From Planotetraspora mira (lineage in GTDB: Bacteria > Actinomycetota > Actinomycetes > Streptosporangiales > Streptosporangiaceae): a stretch of DNA of 56,693 nucleotides. Shown here in pieces: positions 7,455-16,455 of this stretch (the stretch's first letter is position 1; each line of letters begins with the position of its first letter). Where the stretch lies: contig NZ_BOOO01000053.1 in NCBI RefSeq assembly GCF_016863275.1, forward strand, positions 1 through 56,693, given 5' to 3'. A program made the position numbers and the translations under genes. The notes below the pieces were generated by a model. The model was not told where the DNA came from. It saw nothing but the letters and a program-made list of their open reading frames with translations, and searched no databases.

Positions 7455-8117
7455 ATGCCAGAAGCGAGCACGTTCCAGCGCGCCTACTCCCCGCAGCACA
7501 AGGAGCAGCGGGCCGCCGATCTCATGGAGGCGGCGCGCACCCTCGCCTCCCGGGGCGGGGTACGCGCCGTGACCTTGACCGCCATAGCCACGCAGGCCGG
7601 CGTCCATGCCTCGGCCGTGCGCCGGTACTACGCATCACGCGAGGAGATCCTGCTCATCCTCGCCGAGGAGGGCTACCGCGACTGGTCGCACGCCGTCACC
7701 ACGCTGCTGGGCGATACCGGCGCCATCGTCTCCGCGGAACTGGCTCACAGCCTGGCCGACACCCTCGCCGAGCGCCCGCTGTTCTGCGACCTGCTGACCC
7801 ATGTCACCCTCAACCTCGAACGCGAGGTCACCTACGACCGCGTCCGCGCCTTCAAAATCGCCGTTGTCGGCGCCTTGACCGACCTCGTGAGCTCCATCGT
7901 CGCCGCCACCGTCCTGGACACGGCCCAGGCATGGGACCTCATCACAGCCGTCATCGCGATGACCGCACCGCTGTGGCAGGCCGCCCACCCAGCCGAAACC
8001 CTCACCCGCCTCTATGCGGAAGAACCCGCCATGGCCCACGTCGGCGTCGACTTCGCGCCCACCCTCACCCGCCTGCTCACCGCCCTGGTCGACGGCATGG
8101 CCGCCTCCCGCAAATGA
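7455..8117 (+). CDS. TetR-family transcriptional repressor
   Basis: A 220-residue regulator. The helix-turn-helix spans about residues 14-60: KEQRAADLMEAARTLASRG, then VTLTAIATQAGVHASAVRRYYASREEIL. The ligand-binding C-terminal domain is all-helical. ATG 7455 directly follows the operator repeats; the long open frame upstream of it overlaps the divergent reductase and is not coding. It probably represses itself and the quinone reductase, with release by a hydrophobic or electrophilic ligand (inference from arrangement). Confidence 0.92.
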   Translation: MPEASTFQRAYSPQHKEQRAADLMEAARTLASRGGVRAVTLTAIATQAGVHASAVRRYYASREEILLILAEEGYRDWSHAVTTLLGDTGAIVSAELAHSLADTLAERPLFCDLLTHVTLNLEREVTYDRVRAFKIAVVGALTDLVSSIVAATVLDTAQAWDLITAVIAMTAPLWQAAHPAETLTRLYAEEPAMAHVGVDFAPTLTRLLTALVDGMAASRK

Positions 8118-8129
8118 GCAATTCCGCGA

Positions 8130-8378
8130 ATCGACCAGGAGCACCACCTTGCCCGGCCACAGCGGGCGGAGCTTCTGGATCAGCGGGCGGTGCCCGGGCC
8201 GCTCCGGGGCGTCGAGGAAGGCCAGGCCGAGCGGCGCCAGGGCTTCGAAGAGCGCCGGGTAGAGCACCTCGGGGTCGACCGCCTCGATCCCATCAGCGGC
8301 GATGTCGGCGAGATACGCAGCGCCCATGCGCTCCGGCCCGATCGGGTCGGCCACGGTGACCACGGCACCGGCTCGCAT
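8130..8378 (-). pseudogene. C-terminal fragment of an old-yellow-enzyme-like reductase
   Basis: The frame reads PEVLYPALFEALAPLGLAFL and then LIQKLRPLWPGKVVLLVDSR, resembling the beta-barrel region of NADH:flavin/alkene reductases (FMN enzymes). Only about 80 codons survive. The N-terminal FMN-binding half is missing, and the frame continues as nonsense antisense to the TetR gene. It lies just downstream of the dioxygenase fusion gene on the same strand, so it may once have been part of that aromatic-degradation operon. Confidence 0.55.
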
Positions 8379-8432
8379 CCTCCGGAGCAGAATCTTCGGA
8401 AGGCGGCGACAGCATCCAGGTGCGGTGATGAC

Positions 8433-10373
8433 TCATTCCGCCGCTGCGGGGATACGTGCCAAGGTGAAGGTGTAGTCCAGACGATGCCACTCACCGACCA
8501 CCTTACGACCGTCAGGCGTTGGGCCGCCCGGGTTGGTGAACTCAACGATCAGCGGCTGCTTGACGCCGAAGACTGCGTCGGAGTCGAGGTACTTGCCACT
8601 GGTGGGAAAGAGCTGGGTGATCAGCTGCTGGTGTCCGACGGCGTTGATCAGGAAATGCACGTGCGCGGCGCGGTACGCGTGCCGGTTCGCTGCCGCCAAC
8701 ATTTCGCCGACCGGCCCGTCGCTTGGGATGGTGTAGTCGGAGGGGAGGATCGACCAGTAGCGCAGCAACCCGTCCTCGTCGGTACGGAACCGGGCACGCA
8801 GCACCGGGCCCGCCACCTCCGGCAATTGCACGTCGTAGAGTCCGTCCTTGTTGGACTGCCAGACGTCGACGACCGCGTCAGCGAGCGGCTCCCCCGTCTG
8901 CGAGACGACCCGCACCTCGGTGAAGAGCGGCACCCCGTCAAGCCCGGCCCCGATGTCTGTGCCCTGCGGGGTTTCCGGCGGCCCCTCGAGATAGAACGGA
9001 CCCAGCACCGCGGAGGGCGTGGTCCCCGTGCTCCGCGAGTTGCCGAGGATGTCCACCGCACTGGAGACTCCGAGGCTGTCCGAGAGCAGGATGAACTCCT
9101 GCCGGGTGGCGGAACTTACCTGGCCGGTACGGGTGAGGAAGTCGATCGCAGACATCCACTCGGCATTCGTCAGGTCGTTCTCCGCGACGTACCCGTGCAG
9201 ATGCCGGACGAGGCTGGTGAGCAGGGTACGCAGCCGCGGCTCCGGCGCGTTGCCCAAGCTGCGCTCGACCTCGGCGAGCAGCTGACGCAGTTCGGCGCCC
9301 GGGTAGCGCCGCCCGCCCCCGGGCTGCCCACCGTGCCAGGCGTCGGTCAACAGCGCCCGAATCCCTTCCTCGCTCACCGGGCGGGGATTCGGGAACGAGG
9401 TTCCGGCGGCCAGTGCCGCCGCGTGCGCCAGTTCGCTCGCCGGGAGCCCCAACGCGGCCAGCGATGTCGGGCCGCCGAGTGTGCTGATCAAGTCGTGTAG
9501 GCCACTGGGCGCGTTGGGGACGCCGAGTGCCTCCGCGATCCGGCGCATCGCCTCGGGAGCCGCCGGGGCGTTGTACGCCAACACGTGCGGCAGGACGACG
9601 GTGTGCGTCACGGCGTGCGGCAGGTCGAACGAGCCGCCGAGGACGTGACAGAGCTTGTGGTGCAGACCCATGTCGACGGTGCCGAGGCAGGTCCCTGCCA
9701 GCCACGCCCCCTCCAGCAGCTCGCTCCGGGCGGCACGGTCCTCGGGGTCCTGCACGACCATCGGCAGCGCGTGGCCGATCGCGGTGATCGCCCGGACGGC
9801 GAGGGCATCGGTGACGGCGTTGGCCTGCGCGGAATAGAGCGCCTCGGCCGCGTGGGCGAGCGCGTTGACAGCGCTCGTGACAGTCAGCGCGATCGGCATC
9901 GAGAGGGTCAGGTCCACGTCGTAGATGACCGTTTCGGGCCGGATCTCCGGGGCCGAACGGGTGGTCTTGACGCCATCGGCGGTCTCGCCCAGCACCGGGG
10001 TGACCTCGGAGCCGGCGTACGTGGTCGGGAGTACCACCTGGTCCAGCCCGGTGCGTACCGCGAGCGCCTTGGCCAGCCCGATGGCCGAGCCGCCCCCGAT
10101 CGCGACGATAACGTCGGCGGCATGGGCCCGCAGAACAGTCAGCGCCTGCTCGGTGATCTTCACCGGCGTGTGCATCTGGGCGTCGTCGAAGCGAGCGATC
10201 ATTCCCGCGGGGAATTGTGCTTCGATGCGAGCCGCGGCCTCCTGCGCGGACGGGCTGGTGATCAGGAGCGCCCGGGAGCGGTTCAGCCGGGCCACCTCGT
10301 CGCGGACATGTTCCGTTGACTGCGGCCCGAAGAGCACGCGGGCCGGGTCGATCTGGTAGACCACGTTCGCCAT
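8433..10373 (-). CDS. Maleylacetate reductase / hydroxyquinol 1,2-dioxygenase fusion
   Basis: A 646-residue two-domain enzyme. Residues 1 to about 355 are an iron-containing alcohol-dehydrogenase-type maleylacetate reductase: nucleotide loop IGGGSAIGLAKALAVR, VLPTTYAGSEVTPVLG, and the His-rich metal site (LAHAAEALYS and GLHHKLCHVLGGSFDLPHAV). Residues about 365-646 are an intradiol dioxygenase: helical N-terminal segment (TNAEWMSAIDFLTRTGQ), Tyr ligand candidates in GLYDVQ and SDYTIP, and the His pair in AAHVHFL. The dioxygenase half opens hydroxyquinol to maleylacetate and the reductase half converts that to 3-oxoadipate with NAD(P)H, so the two fused halves catalyse consecutive steps. An AraC regulator lies 109 bp upstream on the same strand. 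Confidence 0.92.
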   Translation of the reverse strand: MANVVYQIDPARVLFGPQSTEHVRDEVARLNRSRALLITSPSAQEAAARIEAQFPAGMIARFDDAQMHTPVKITEQALTVLRAHAADVIVAIGGGSAIGLAKALAVRTGLDQVVLPTTYAGSEVTPVLGETADGVKTTRSAPEIRPETVIYDVDLTLSMPIALTVTSAVNALAHAAEALYSAQANAVTDALAVRAITAIGHALPMVVQDPEDRAARSELLEGAWLAGTCLGTVDMGLHHKLCHVLGGSFDLPHAVTHTVVLPHVLAYNAPAAPEAMRRIAEALGVPNAPSGLHDLISTLGGPTSLAALGLPASELAHAAALAAGTSFPNPRPVSEEGIRALLTDAWHGGQPGGGRRYPGAELRQLLAEVERSLGNAPEPRLRTLLTSLVRHLHGYVAENDLTNAEWMSAIDFLTRTGQVSSATRQEFILLSDSLGVSSAVDILGNSRSTGTTPSAVLGPFYLEGPPETPQGTDIGAGLDGVPLFTEVRVVSQTGEPLADAVVDVWQSNKDGLYDVQLPEVAGPVLRARFRTDEDGLLRYWSILPSDYTIPSDGPVGEMLAAANRHAYRAAHVHFLINAVGHQQLITQLFPTSGKYLDSDAVFGVKQPLIVEFTNPGGPTPDGRKVVGEWHRLDYTFTLARIPAAAE

Positions 10374-10482
10374 GTGGCTGACTCTTCCTCAGAGGTTACG
10401 GTGTGCGCTTCGAGTCTGGGTCGCGTCCCGGGTCAGCGTCCTGCATCACGAAGTCAGGTCGGCTGCACGAAAGAGACGTCGT

Positions 10483-11355
10483 TCAGCCGGCGCGGCGTAG
10501 CGCGCCGGGCGTGGTCCCCAGCTGCGCTCGCATCACGCTGGTCAGGTGCTCCTGGTGGGCGAAGCCACACCGCATGGCGACCTCGGCGATCGGCAGACTC
10601 CCGGTGCGCAGCAGCCGGGTCGCCTGTTGCAGCCTCAGCTTCATCAGGTAGCGGTGCGGAGTCTGCCCGGTGGCGGCCTTGAAGCTGCGGGCGAACTGCC
10701 GGACGCTCAGCGACGCGGCGGTGGCAAGCTCGTCCAGCGGCAGAGGACCGGCGAGCCGATCATCCATCAGCTCCCGCACCGCGGCGAACTGGCGATCGGT
10801 CAGCCCGCGCACGCGCGGCGGAGGTCCGGAGCGTGCGGACGGGCCATGGTCGTACCGGCGGGCCAGGTGTGCGGCCAGGCACCCGGTCAGATGATCGAGG
10901 AAGGTACGGGCACTCGGCGTCCAGTCCCTGACCAGGCCGTCCAGCGCCAGCACCAGCTGTTCCACGAGCGGATCAACCGCGCCGTACTCCTCGGTGAGCC
11001 GGACCTCTGTCGCCCCTGCAGCGCGCAGGGTCTCGTCGGCCAGGTAGACGTGGACGCTGTTCAGCTCGCCGCCGAGCTCCACCGTGAGGTTCTGCCCCGC
11101 GGGATGCAGGAACAGGCCTCCGGCGGGGACCTGACGGCGGAGGTTCGCTCCGCCGACCCTCCGGCCCACGGCGACTGGGCCGTCGCGGTGCAGGATCAGC
11201 AGATGGGTTGCCGCGCCGTCGAAGCTCTCCGCGAACGGGGCTTCGACCTGAGTGGAGACGAAGAGGCCGGGCCAGCCCAGCCCGGCGCTGGACCGTTGGG
11301 CCCGCACGCCGGGCAAGCTGAGCATCCCGTGGGTTTGCGTCAGCTCCAGTTCCAC
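10483..11355 (-). CDS. AraC-family transcriptional regulator
   Basis: A 290-residue activator. The N-terminal half is a cupin-like sensory domain (LFLHPAGQNLTVEL). The C-terminal 100 residues carry two helix-turn-helix units: PLPLDELATAASLSVRQFARSFK with TGQTPHRYLMKLRLQQATRLL, and LPIAEVAMRCGFAHQEHLTSVMRAQLG. The GTG start at 11355 has an excellent ribosome site (AGGAGGTG) 4-5 nt upstream; longer frames lack one. It is co-directional with and upstream of the maleylacetate reductase/dioxygenase gene and is its likely aromatic-responsive activator (inference). Confidence 0.9.
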   Translation of the reverse strand: MELELTQTHGMLSLPGVRAQRSSAGLGWPGLFVSTQVEAPFAESFDGAATHLLILHRDGPVAVGRRVGGANLRRQVPAGGLFLHPAGQNLTVELGGELNSVHVYLADETLRAAGATEVRLTEEYGAVDPLVEQLVLALDGLVRDWTPSARTFLDHLTGCLAAHLARRYDHGPSARSGPPPRVRGLTDRQFAAVRELMDDRLAGPLPLDELATAASLSVRQFARSFKAATGQTPHRYLMKLRLQQATRLLRTGSLPIAEVAMRCGFAHQEHLTSVMRAQLGTTPGALRRAG

Positions 11356-12116
11356 CGCACCTCCTATGAACCACATCGCACGAGCTTCCCACGATAGGTC
11401 GCAGCGGAGAACGGTCGACCGTGACGCCGGAAATCTCGACGTCGAAGAGGACAACGGTGGCGAAACCCCGGGCGGCGACGCCCGCGGTAGGCGCCCGGTT
11501 GCTGGCTAAACCGCGACACAAGTCGATATCCGCCACGACCCGCTCGGTGCGGGGCGGTCTGCATGCCTGGCCGTTTCAGGGCCTTTGTCTGTCCTGCGCG
11601 AGCCGCCGCGGCCGTAGTGTCATCACGGCGGAGCTTCATCGCACGTGAGGCCGATGCGTCAGCGTCGACGTGACGAGTGTCGGATGCCTGCCGGGCTGGA
11701 CGAAGCGAACCCTTGGATAGAACGCGTAGAGCAGACCGGACATGAGCGGCTTCGGAGCTACGCTCGGTGCACGGCACCGCGACAAGGACACGGACCTGGC
11801 CAGGGCTCGCGTGGAAGCTGAAAGAGCAAGAGCAAAAGGGCAGGTGCGGAGAATGGTGTGGCCACGTTCTTCGCCCGGGGTATGCGGCGGCGTTGGTGCC
11901 GGAACGGCTGGCGGCGCTGGACGGTGTGGTGGACAAGCTCCAATGTCGCCCCAATCGACCGCATGCCGGGCCTGCGGGCAGACCGTTTCGCGATCGGGTC
12001 GTAGCCCCAGGAAGCCTCGCCGAGTCGGCAGAACTCCGGCTTGTGCCCGGCCTGCTCGGAGGTTTACCGCGCCCGACATGTCCCTCATCCGCGCAGGCCT
12101 GTCCGGCGGCAAAGGA
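11356..12116. other. Gene-poor stretch, possibly decayed coding DNA
   Basis: 761 bp without a gene I can support. One plus-strand frame near 11.88 kb briefly reads AAALVPERLAALDGVVDKL, which is protein-like, but it is not sustained on either side. That suggests a decayed fragment. The remaining open frames are Arg/Pro/Gly-rich chance frames. Confidence 0.35.
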
Positions 12117-12947
12117 TCAGCCGCTGGAATCATCCATCGTAGCGGCGAGCCGACCCAGCTTGGCCAGGGCATGCGCGGATGGACTGCCGGGTTCCGCCTG
12201 ACCGATGACGAGAAATTGGCCGGGGGCACTGGTAAGCCGGAGCGTCTCAAAGAGAAGGGCCATTTCGCCGACTTGACGGTGGCGATAACGGATGAACATT
12301 TGAGCCCTGGCCTGTACATCGTGGCGAGCCCACATCCGGCGAAAGTCCTCGCTTCTACGCGAGAGCTCCTCGACCAGCTCGAGCACGAGCGGGTCGTCGC
12401 GGCCGGTCCCTGCCACGGCGCGCAGGTGGGCTACAAAGTGCGAGGCCTCCTGTTCCCAGTCCACGTAAAACTCGCGTGCCGCCGGGTGAAGGAAGACCAT
12501 CCGCAGCACGTTGTCGTTGCCCTCCAACCCTTCGTAGTGAGCTCTTGCCAGTGGATTCTTGGCCAAGAAGTCCAACCGGCGATTGACCACGAAAGCGACC
12601 GCGTGGTCGCAGCCTTCCATGAATCGCAGCAGGTTCGGGGAGACGCAGTTGCCCCGGCCAACCGCCCCGGACGTCCGGGGCCGCGCGAGTTCGTGGAGGT
12701 GCTCGCTGGCCTCAGGGTCGAGGTGCAGGACTTTCGCTAGGGCGTCAAGCACCTGGTCTGACGGGCGGCGCTCACGCCCCTGCTCGAGCCGCGTGTAGTA
12801 GTCGATGCTGACCCCGGCCAGCATGGCCACCTCATCACGACGCAATCCCGGCGTCCGGCGACGGTCACCAAAGCGCGCAAGCCCCACCTGATCAGGGGTC
12901 GTGAGCTGGCGCCGAGCGCGAAGGAACTCACCAAGAGGGCTCCACAT
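12117..12947 (-). CDS. XRE regulator with MmyB-type ligand-binding domain
   Basis: A 276-residue regulator. The helix-turn-helix covers residues 1-75 with LGEFLRARRQL, TPGLRRDEVAMLAGVS, IDYYTRLEQGRERRPSDQVL and ALAKVLHLD. The C-terminal MmyB-like domain shows VVNRRLDFLAKNPLARAHYE, NVLRMVFLHPAAREFYVDWE and VLELVEELSRRSEDFRRMWARHDV. In this family the C-terminal domain is thought to bind a hydrophobic ligand. ATG 12947 was chosen because the longer frame adds 65 unlike-family residues. A divergent short gene begins only 9 bp away, so any shared promoter would overlap both starts. Confidence 0.9.
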   Translation of the reverse strand: MWSPLGEFLRARRQLTTPDQVGLARFGDRRRTPGLRRDEVAMLAGVSIDYYTRLEQGRERRPSDQVLDALAKVLHLDPEASEHLHELARPRTSGAVGRGNCVSPNLLRFMEGCDHAVAFVVNRRLDFLAKNPLARAHYEGLEGNDNVLRMVFLHPAAREFYVDWEQEASHFVAHLRAVAGTGRDDPLVLELVEELSRRSEDFRRMWARHDVQARAQMFIRYRHRQVGEMALLFETLRLTSAPGQFLVIGQAEPGSPSAHALAKLGRLAATMDDSSG

Positions 12948-12955
12948 GTCGGACA

Positions 12956-13297
12956 GTGTATGGAATAACAGGACAAACCTTCGCAGAGGTGGACCTGATC
13001 GGCGCTCCCTTACCTGCGGGTATCGCAGTGGCGACCAACGCTTGGGGATCGCGCCGCGAACGCTATGTCGTCGACGACGAGCTCTGGGGCCGGTCCACCC
13101 TTGCGGCTCTGCACATGAACGACACCCTGGTCGCCGCATCACAGCACGCGGCGGAAATCCTCGGGGCCGCGACCCCGGCGGGCGCCCGCTTCGGCGTCGC
13201 TGCTGAGTTCCTGCACCTCGTGAGCGCGAGCCTCGGGCAGGTCATGGAGCAGTGGCAGCAGAGCCAGACCGACGGGAACGCCGGGCACCAGTCATGA
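12956..13297 (+). CDS. Hypothetical protein, divergent from MmyB-type regulator
   Basis: A frame of 113 residues starting at GTG 12956. Amino-acid composition is balanced (for example IAVATNAWGSRRERYVVDDE and LAALHMNDTLVAASQHAAEIL), unlike the Arg/Pro-rich chance frames around it, and it ends in a Gln-rich helical tail. I do not recognise the family. MmyB-type regulators commonly sit beside the gene they control, often a small oxidoreductase. This could be a truncated version of such a target, but the sequence does not prove that. Confidence 0.45.
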   Translation: MYGITGQTFAEVDLIGAPLPAGIAVATNAWGSRRERYVVDDELWGRSTLAALHMNDTLVAASQHAAEILGAATPAGARFGVAAEFLHLVSASLGQVMEQWQQSQTDGNAGHQS

Positions 13298-13461
13298 TCT
13301 CTCGCGGCTTTCGGCGGGAGCCGGGGAACTGGACGTTATATGTCGGCGCCTCCTGGGATTCTCATAAACGGGGGGGTGCGTCTCATCGCCCCGGCTGACC
13401 AGGGCGACAAGCCCAAGAATCTTCCCGGCCTCGACACCGTCCGACCGGCCAATGCTTACGG

Positions 13462-13602
13462 CTACTGCTCTTTGGTGGCCTCGATGATGGTCCGGTCGGC
13501 GGGAAGCTTGCGGGTCTCGCCGTCCGGCTCTGTGATCACAAGGATGGGGACACCTTCGGCGATGCCGAGTTGCCGGCGCTTGAAATGCGCGCACTCGCGC
13601 AC
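13462..13602 (-). pseudogene. Short C-terminal gene remnant
   Basis: From GTG 13602 the frame reads VRECAHFKRRQLGIAEGVPI, then LVITEPDGETRKLPADRTII, and stops at 13462 after EATKEQ (46 codons). The translation is clearly protein-like and ends naturally, resembling the C-termini of small actinobacterial regulators. There is no recognisable N-terminal domain upstream. It is probably a leftover of a larger gene. Confidence 0.4.
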
Positions 13603-13714
13603 CCTTCGCCTTCCTGATCCTCCCGTGTGCCTCGGCCCACCGCGAAGCGGCAGCGGGCCGGCGACGGAGGGGCAAACCCGTCGTCGCGTGTACGTCAGCC
13701 GGTCGGCGTTCCTC

Positions 13715-13798
13715 GATCATTGGATACCAACAGTCACAGACGGGCTTGAGCCGGAGGAACTGGCCTGCTGGGCTATGCCTGGGTCGTGGCGGGCGGGA
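13715..13798. repeat. 84-bp dispersed repeat, copy A
   Basis: Begins GATCATTGGATACCAAC and ends TGGCGGGCGGGA. A copy of the same length lies at 18509-18592 in the same orientation, about 80% identical by eye with small indels. The two copies bracket the decayed 13.8-18.5 kb segment containing the tRNA fragment and recombinase remnant. Confidence 0.7.
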
Positions 13799-14103
13799 CG
13801 ATCAGGCTTCCATATCAGCCACCTACCGACCTCGCTCTTGCTCGTGGCGATCATCCCGGAGCCGAGGCCCCGCCGGAGGCAACTTTCTCTCGCCGCCAGT
13901 TCGGGCCGCAGTCTGTAGCCTGCGGATCAGAAGATCGACCTTGGCCTGTTCCGTATTGTTCAACGCAGGTTAGGGCGTAATCTGCGGTCCATTCTGAACG
14001 GTTCCGGACGCCTTGAACTGCAACGGGGACTGCAACTCGCTTCAAAACCCGTGGAGCTTAAACGATCTCCGTAGCGGTTTGGAACCGTTGGTTCCTGACC
14101 CCT

Positions 14104-14400
14104 TCATTCCAGAGGTTGGATCTCTTTCAAACGCCCCAGATCCCGCAGCACGGTCGCCAGGTCGTTGCGGCTTGTCAGCGTGTGAGCGTGTTCCTCGCCC
14201 AGCACCCGACGGCGTGCCTCCAGTGCGCCCTGGTGCTCGGTCTTGGCCTCCTGTAACCGGCCCAGAGCCCGCAGTGAGTTCGCCCGGTTGCTGCGGCTGG
14301 TCAGCGTGGCGGGGTGTTCCTCGCCCAGCACCCGGCGGCGTGCCTCCAGTACGGCCCGGTGCTCGGTCTCGGCCTCCTCGAACCCGTACGGAGCACGTAA
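14104..14400 (-). pseudogene. Tetratricopeptide-repeat protein, C-terminal fragment
   Basis: The frame ending at 14104 contains two adjacent TPR units of the kinesin-light-chain type: EAETEHRAVLEARRRVLGEE with HPATLTSRSNRANSLRALGR, then EAKTEHQGALEARRRVLGEE with HAHTLTSRNDLATVLRDLGR. At the DNA level they form an imperfect tandem repeat of about 126 bp. The N-terminal part expected in such proteins (often an NB-ARC or caspase-like effector) is absent, because the frame upstream of 14388 turns to unrelated sequence. It is therefore a leftover fragment with no likely function. Confidence 0.7.
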
Positions 14401-14652
14401 CGGGCACGATGTCAGGCAAGCGGGCGAGGTATCGGCCCTCGCAGACCCGCTCTGGCGCGCGGCCCATCGGCGACCTTGAACCGCTGCTCGTCCCGGCGCT
14501 TAACCAGCCGTTCGAACCGCTCCTCCACACCGCTCCAGATCGTGGACACCGATTGCCGGAATACTAGGCAATTTTTTGCACCAAGCGCTCGCCTGAACAA
14601 ATACGCTGGCATTCGATTATTGGTACGTCAATCCGACTCGGGTGAGTTTGGT
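14401..14652. other. Upstream region of the DUF305 lipoprotein gene
   Basis: A 252-bp gap with lower G+C than its surroundings in its last 90 bp, as expected for a promoter region. No clear operator or hairpin was seen. Confidence 0.35.
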
Positions 14653-16455
14653 ATGACGAGCATAATGAAGCGGTTCTGTGTTTTCGGGGCGACCGTATCC
14701 TGCCTCTTAGGCGCGGTCGCATGCGGCGAGAATAGTCACTCCTCTCACCGAAAAGATTCGCCATTTGCCGAAGATATGGCGAAAAGTATGGAAAAAATGA
14801 ACAAGGGCATGATGGGTGCGCGGATGACCGGTGACCCTGATCGAGATTTCGCAGCCATGATGATCCCGCACCATCAGGGTGCCGTCGATATGGCCAGAGC
14901 CGAGCTGACCTACGGCAAAGACCCCGTCCTGCGTCGCCTGGCCCAGGAAATTGCCGTGACCCAGCAGCAAGAGATCGAGGTCATGCGGCGACATATCGCC
15001 ACACTTCCACCTGCGACCAGCGCGCCGCGGCCCGGCGCTCCCACGTCCCCGCAGGATTCCGGGCCGGGCGGGACCGCGACGGGCCCGACGGCCGCGGTCT
15101 CCGGGGAAGACCGGGTGTATACCTCCGACCAGACCTCCAACACTGTCTCCGTGATCAACCCCGCCACGAACAAGCTGCTCGGCGTCATCCGTCTCGGTGA
15201 CACCGTTCCCGGGGCCCTGAGCCCGCTCTACAAGGGCCAGTTGCTCGTCCACGGGATGGGGTTCTCCCGCGATCTGCGCACTCTGGCGGTGGTCTCCATT
15301 GCCTCCAATTCGGTCACCTTGATCGACACGGCCACCAACAAGGTCAAGGGCGTGGTCTACATCGGGCGGTCGCCGCACGAGGCGTTCTTTACTCCTGATG
15401 GCAAGGAGGTCTGGGCGACCGTGCGCGGCCAGAACTACGTCTCGGTGATCGACCCAGTGCAGATGAGGGAAAAGCGCCGCGTGACCACGGCCAACGGCCC
15501 CGGCATGGTGCTGTTCCACCCCTCCGCGCCGTACGCCTACGTGCCCTCCAGCTTCACACCGCAGGTGAACGTCGTGGACACCCGGACCTACCAGGTCATC
15601 GCCCGGGTCCCACAAGCCAGCCCGTTCTCGCCCAACCTGTCGGTGAGCCGCGACGGCAAAGAAGTGTGGTTCACCCTCAAGGACTCCGGCAAAACCCAGG
15701 TGATGAGCGCGGAGCCGCCCTTCCGCATCCTCACCACCGTCAACACCGGCCCCATCACCAACCACGTGACGCTCGTGGACAACGTCAACGGCAAATTCGC
15801 CTACGTGAGCGTCGGCGGGGAGAACAACGTCAAGGTCTATCAACGGAACGGCGCGAACCCCAAGCAGATCGCCACGATCCCGGTCGGCAACCTGCCGCAC
15901 GGCGTATGGGGGTCGGGTGACGGAACGCGCGTCTACGTTGGCCTGGAGAACCAGGACGCGGTGACGGCGATCGACACGCTGACCAACAAGATCATCTCTA
16001 CCATTCCGGTCGGGCAGCAACCAATGGCGCTGACCTACGTTCCCCGCGCCGTGCCCCCGGGCGAGGGTACGGACAACCTCCAGCCCTTGGGCTCAGCAGC
16101 CAAAGCCGACCACCTGACCATGATCGCCCCGCCGGGCGGGCAACAGGCGCACGCGACCGTCTCGGTCAACGCCATGGGAGCGCTGGACACCCTGGAGATC
16201 GCCGCCTCCGGCCTGTCGCCCGGCAAGACCTACACACTCTGGCTGGTGACCTCGCGCACCCCGCCCTTCGGGCACAAGCAGCAACTGGCCACCTTCACAA
16301 CCAACATCGCCGGTGCCCAAATCGCACAAGCGATCGGCCCCCTGCGAGAAGCCCTCACGCCCTCCAACGCAAGCCGAGACCAGCAGAGGTACCTCCTCGT
16401 AACCCCAGCCGACTCCGACACACCGGTACTCATCCAGGACGGGTCTGTCCATTGA
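14653..16455 (+). CDS. DUF305 and YVTN beta-propeller lipoprotein
   Basis: A 600-residue exported lipoprotein. The signal peptide has a lipobox (LLGAVAC, lipidated Cys near residue 28). Residues about 40-115 are a DUF305 domain with MTGDPDRDFAAMMIPHHQGAVDMA and QQEIEVMRRHI; DUF305 is a His/Met-rich four-helix domain often linked to metal handling. After a Pro/Gly linker, residues about 150-460 form a YNCE-like propeller with repeated motifs such as VSVINPATNKLLGVI, VTLIDTATNKVKGVV, VNVVDTRTYQVIARV and VTAIDTLTNKIISTI. A beta-rich C-terminal domain (LEIAASGLSPGKTYTLWLV) follows. ATG 14653 starts the signal peptide; the longer frame does not fit. It would be membrane-anchored on the outer face. 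Function is unknown. Confidence 0.85.
   Translation: MTSIMKRFCVFGATVSCLLGAVACGENSHSSHRKDSPFAEDMAKSMEKMNKGMMGARMTGDPDRDFAAMMIPHHQGAVDMARAELTYGKDPVLRRLAQEIAVTQQQEIEVMRRHIATLPPATSAPRPGAPTSPQDSGPGGTATGPTAAVSGEDRVYTSDQTSNTVSVINPATNKLLGVIRLGDTVPGALSPLYKGQLLVHGMGFSRDLRTLAVVSIASNSVTLIDTATNKVKGVVYIGRSPHEAFFTPDGKEVWATVRGQNYVSVIDPVQMREKRRVTTANGPGMVLFHPSAPYAYVPSSFTPQVNVVDTRTYQVIARVPQASPFSPNLSVSRDGKEVWFTLKDSGKTQVMSAEPPFRILTTVNTGPITNHVTLVDNVNGKFAYVSVGGENNVKVYQRNGANPKQIATIPVGNLPHGVWGSGDGTRVYVGLENQDAVTAIDTLTNKIISTIPVGQQPMALTYVPRAVPPGEGTDNLQPLGSAAKADHLTMIAPPGGQQAHATVSVNAMGALDTLEIAASGLSPGKTYTLWLVTSRTPPFGHKQQLATFTTNIAGAQIAQAIGPLREALTPSNASRDQQRYLLVTPADSDTPVLIQDGSVH

Larger units (their letters stand above)
13298..14103. 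other. Degenerate stretch with repeat copy A and a gene remnant
   Basis: About 800 bp between the hypothetical gene and the TPR fragment. It contains a short minus-strand remnant (13462-13602) and the first copy of an 84-bp repeat (13715-13798), both listed separately. Nothing else protein-like was found. Confidence 0.5.

Noticed and set aside
8190-9500. Plus-strand open frame of 436 residues
   Set aside because: It is antisense to the reductase/dioxygenase fusion, whose motifs are unmistakable; its translation is typical of mirror frames in G+C-rich coding DNA.
11742-12740. Plus-strand frame of 332 residues overlapping the MmyB-type regulator
   Set aside because: Its second half is antisense to the regulator and its first half is Arg/Gly/Pro-rich; only a very short stretch looks protein-like.
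14104-14400. Possible CRISPR-like tandem repeat
   Set aside because: The repeats of about 126 bp are two TPR coding units, with no short repeat/spacer structure; no CRISPR array was seen anywhere in the window.
14707-16020. Minus-strand open frame of 437 residues
   Set aside because: It lies antisense to the DUF305/propeller lipoprotein and has Asp/His/Val mirror composition without any domain.
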